Of a DNA stretch of 9,012 bases, positions 7,025 through 9,012 are shown in pieces (position 1 is the stretch's first letter; the number at the start of each line of letters is the position of its first letter). The DNA is from Chloroflexota bacterium (GTDB lineage Bacteria; Chloroflexota; Dormibacteria; Dormibacterales; Dormibacteraceae). Under the pieces are notes generated by a model. It was not told the origin of the DNA. It saw only the letters and a list, made by a program, of their open reading frames with translations, and made no database searches. Made by a program: the position numbers and the translations under genes. The stretch spans positions 1 to 9,012 of the forward strand of contig VBKD01000141.1 of the NCBI GenBank assembly GCA_005888075.1, given 5' to 3'.

Positions 7025-8479
7025 ATGCGACGGCGGTGGTGGATTGTCATGGCACTGACCCTCTCGGCTGCACTCTCCGGACAGGCGGCGTATGCGGCGA
7101 CCGGCTTCACGACCCAGGTTTCCCCGGCCAGCCAAACCAACGCGACTGAACCCTCAGTCGCCATCGACCGATCAGACGGCACGGTCTGGGTGGCGTGGCA
7201 GGCCAGTGGCCGCCACGTCGCACGCTCGGACGACGGCGGCCGGACGTTCGTGCAGACTCCGATCAAAAGCGTCTTTGGCAACGACGTGGGCGATGTCGAT
7301 ATCCGCGTGGGCGGACCGACGCCCTGCGCAGTTGCCGGTGGCGGGTGCACCCCCGGTACACGTCGGGTCTATGTGACGTCGCTCGAGCGCCTCCCCTTGC
7401 CGCTCCAGACCCATCTCGCGTTTAGTGACGATCGTGGGACGACCTGGACAGAGAACAACGTGGCCGCCATCAACCCGTCCTTGATCGACCGCCCCTGGCT
7501 GGCCGTTTATCCCAGCACGCTGTCCGCTAAACAGGATCAGGTTTACATCGTCTATCACGACTTCTCAGTCAGCCAGATCAACGTGGCGGCGTCCAACGAC
7601 GGTGGGCATACATTCGGTCCCTCGGTGGACGTGCTCGGCTCCAATGGGATGGCGTTCGCCAATTCTTTCTGCAACACGATCCCCAGCGGCATCGAGGTCG
7701 ATCCCGGAACGGGCGAAGTCTACGTCGAGTGGATCACGGCTGATCCTGTCGCGAACACAACGCAGGGTTGCAATATCACGCAGATCCAGAACTTTCACCA
7801 GGTGTGGGTGGCCCATTCGGCGCCCGCGGACCCCGCGACGCTGACCGTCTGGGATGCGCACATGGTCTTCGACGGCGGACCGAACACCAACACCGACGAC
7901 ATCTTCGCGACGCTGGCCGTGGACAGCGCCGGCAACGTGTACTCGGTGTTCCCTGACAACCTCCGGAGTTCAGTCAATTTTGATATCTGGTTCTCGCACT
8001 CGATTAACAAGGCGCAGACCTGGTCGAACCCTGTGGCCGTCAACAGTGATGGAGGGACCAATTTCTTCCCCTGGATCGCTGCCGGCTCAGCGGGACGGGT
8101 GGATTTCATCTACCTGCACACGCCGGATCTGACACCGTCCGATGCCAAGCTGTCGCCGTGGACCACGAAGTTTGCCCAAACGACCAACGGCACGGCGGCG
8201 GTCCCGAAGTTCGCGGTGACCTCGGCCTCGAGCGGCATCATGCACGTGGGCGGGATCTGCACCAACGGCATCTTCTGCTCCGTGACCACTGGCAACCGTG
8301 ACCTGGCCGACTCGATCTCCATCGCTATCGATCGCGGTGGAAGCGCTGCCCTCGTCTGGACCGACCAGGGGACTGTGCTGCACGGACCGACGGATATCAC
8401 CTACGGCTGCGTGACGAGCCAGCAAACCGCCGTGGTCGGGGCGACCCCGGGGCTTAGTTGTAAGGGACCGGCCAGCTAA
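7025..8479 (+). CDS. Secreted Asp-box beta-propeller protein D, short paralogue
   Basis: A 484-residue protein with a classical signal peptide: MRRRWW, hydrophobic core, and AYA cleavage after about residue 24. TEPSVAID (41-48) opens the first blade. Asp-boxes lie at 68-75 (SDDGGRTF), 134-141 (SDDRGTTW) and 190-197 (SNDGGHTF), with a degenerate one near 324-333. DRPWLAV (155-161), FPWIAAGSAGRVD (348-360) and RDLADS (425-430) align with proteins A, B and C. It ends shortly after the propeller (TYGCVTSQ...SCKGPAS) and lacks the C-terminal domain of the other three, so it may be the minimal propeller form. It lies 97 bp after C, has its own strong ribosome binding site and is followed by a terminator, so it is either the last operon gene or separately expressed. 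No active-site signature was seen; extracellular ligand binding is inferred. Confidence 0.88.
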   Translation: MRRRWWIVMALTLSAALSGQAAYAATGFTTQVSPASQTNATEPSVAIDRSDGTVWVAWQASGRHVARSDDGGRTFVQTPIKSVFGNDVGDVDIRVGGPTPCAVAGGGCTPGTRRVYVTSLERLPLPLQTHLAFSDDRGTTWTENNVAAINPSLIDRPWLAVYPSTLSAKQDQVYIVYHDFSVSQINVAASNDGGHTFGPSVDVLGSNGMAFANSFCNTIPSGIEVDPGTGEVYVEWITADPVANTTQGCNITQIQNFHQVWVAHSAPADPATLTVWDAHMVFDGGPNTNTDDIFATLAVDSAGNVYSVFPDNLRSSVNFDIWFSHSINKAQTWSNPVAVNSDGGTNFFPWIAAGSAGRVDFIYLHTPDLTPSDAKLSPWTTKFAQTTNGTAAVPKFAVTSASSGIMHVGGICTNGIFCSVTTGNRDLADSISIAIDRGGSAALVWTDQGTVLHGPTDITYGCVTSQQTAVVGATPGLSCKGPAS

Positions 8480-8518
8480 CCCCGGCGTCGCGCTCCGCGT
8501 CCCCACCTCCTCTGAGAT

Positions 8519-8546
8519 AGGCCGGTCGGCACCGGCCTCTCTTTTT
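8519..8546 (+). terminator. Rho-independent terminator after protein D
   Basis: AGGCCGGT and ACCGGCCT form an 8-bp GC-rich stem with a CGGC loop, followed by CTC and five T bases (8542-8546). It lies 39 bp after the stop of protein D and ends the propeller gene set. Its stem starts with the same AGGCCG/CGGCCT arms as the hairpin at 6958-6983, but here a T-run is present. The reverse strand has no T-run, so it would not stop the kinase transcript. Confidence 0.85.
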
Positions 8547-8560
8547 GTCACACTTGTGCT

Positions 8561-8755
8561 ATGTGCCGAAGTATCAAGACGCTCCGACGCCGTGACGACA
8601 AGGCGACCGATCAGGAAATTCACGACGCGGCCCTGCAGTTCGTCCGCAAGATCAGCGGCTACCGCGTGCCCTCACGCGCCAACACACCGGCATTCGAGTC
8701 CGCGGTCCGCGACGTGAGCGCCAGCTCGCGACGCTTGCTCGACGCGATCGCCTAA
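8561..8755 (+). CDS. DUF2277 family small protein
   Basis: A 64-residue product that begins MCRSIKTLRR and continues through TDQEIHDAALQFVRKISG, the hallmark of DUF2277 (recalled family consensus MCRNIKTL...ALQ[FY]VRK[IL]SG). The motif starts at residue 1, which fixes the ATG at 8561 even though no Shine-Dalgarno site precedes it; the gene may be leaderless or weakly translated. Function of the family is unknown. Members I recall carry a further ~20-residue basic or charged tail after the RLLD segment; here the protein stops at LLDAIA, so it looks C-terminally short. Its TAA (8753-8755) overlaps the stop of the opposite-strand kinase. The gene lies just after the terminator of the propeller set and is unlikely to be functionally tied to it. 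Confidence 0.85.
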   Translation: MCRSIKTLRRRDDKATDQEIHDAALQFVRKISGYRVPSRANTPAFESAVRDVSASSRRLLDAIA

Positions 8756-9012
8756 GAGGCCGCTAGAGGCAAGCGCAGGACGAAGGTCGAGCCCTTGCCG
8801 GGCTGACTCGCCTCCACCTTGAGCGAGCCGCCCATCCGCTCGGCCAGGCCGCGACTGAGGTAGAGGCCGAGACCGCTACCCGGTTTTTCCCGCGACACCC
8901 GGTCGGTGCCCCGGGCAAACCGCTCGAAGATGCGCGGCTGATCGGCGGATGCGACCCCGATGCCGTCGTCGGTCACGCTGATCGCCACCTGGTCCGCGTC
9001 GCGCCGGGCCTG
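8752..9012 (-). CDS. Sensor histidine kinase, C-terminal ATPase part (5' end beyond window)
   Basis: The last 86 residues of a protein read on the minus strand and open to the window edge; the GTG at 8988 is internal, since the frame continues upstream as QARRDADQ. The part shown is the end of a HATPase_c domain: the G1 box (DDGIGV), F box (IFERFARG), G2 box (GSGLGLYLSR, then AERMGG) and the closing GKGSTFVLRLPL strand. This domain binds ATP to autophosphorylate a conserved His in two-component signalling. The N box, phosphoacceptor His and any sensor domain lie outside the window, so the signal and the partner regulator cannot be named. It converges on the DUF2277 gene with a 4-bp overlap at the stops (8752-8755). 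Other GHKL ATPases are possible, but the box order is typical of histidine kinases. Confidence 0.9.
   Translation of the reverse strand, partial: QARRDADQVAISVTDDGIGVASADQPRIFERFARGTDRVSREKPGSGLGLYLSRGLAERMGGSLKVEASQPGKGSTFVLRLPLAAS

Noticed and set aside
8545..8573. Promoter for the DUF2277 gene using TTGTCA as a -35 box
   Set aside because: The box falls in the terminator T-run and no -10 element lies at a proper distance ahead of the start codon.
1..9012. Mobile element, CRISPR array or phage-defence system
   Set aside because: No transposase, integrase, terminal inverted repeats, regular spacer array or nuclease-like gene was seen; the repetition in the window is protein paralogy plus one Gly repeat.

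Overview
This is a GC-rich bacterial window dominated by four tandem same-strand genes for large secreted beta-propeller proteins, covering about 8.4 of 9.0 kb. Strong Shine-Dalgarno sites (AAGGAGG), Sec-type signal peptides, a DUF2277 gene and a histidine kinase with standard motifs suggest a high-GC environmental bacterium. From memory, arrays of this kind occur in Chloroflexota/Dormibacterota-like and actinobacterial lineages. The taxonomy is inference; there is no rRNA or other marker gene here.

Layout: (1) 1-2085, + strand, the 3' part of Asp-box protein A, open at the left edge. (2) 2097-4616, Asp-box protein B, 839 aa with signal peptide. (3) 4628/4642-6927, Asp-box protein C; its signal peptide starts at 4628 in a different frame from the rest, so the gene carries an apparent 1-base frameshift. 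(4) 7025-8479, Asp-box protein D, 484 aa with signal peptide. A rho-independent terminator follows at 8519-8546. (5) 8561-8755, a small DUF2277 gene. (6) 8752-9012, - strand, the C-terminal part of a sensor histidine kinase, running off the right edge and sharing its stop region with DUF2277.

A, B and C are separated by exactly 11 bp each, with the next gene's ribosome binding site overlapping the previous stop codon, so they are probably one translationally coupled operon. D follows after 97 bp that hold a hairpin without a U-tract, and the four may form one transcript ending at the terminator. All four are paralogues: they share Asp-boxes, an FPWxAAGxxGRxD-like motif and an RxLxDFxxxxID-like motif. 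A, B and C also end in the same 114-115-residue C-terminal domain, marked by an invariant C-X25-C acidic segment and a DGYAxxGxLxxGxxQL ending; D lacks it.

No sialidase catalytic signature was recognised, so a sialidase label would be an over-call. The likeliest role is extracellular or surface binding or adhesion, but function is unknown. The most interesting elements are the shared C-terminal domain, the Gly16 linker encoded by a G-quadruplex-like G5C repeat in C, the frameshift in C, and the modular gain and loss between paralogues. No tRNA, rRNA, CRISPR array or mobile element was seen, and no stretch over 300 bases lacks a gene.
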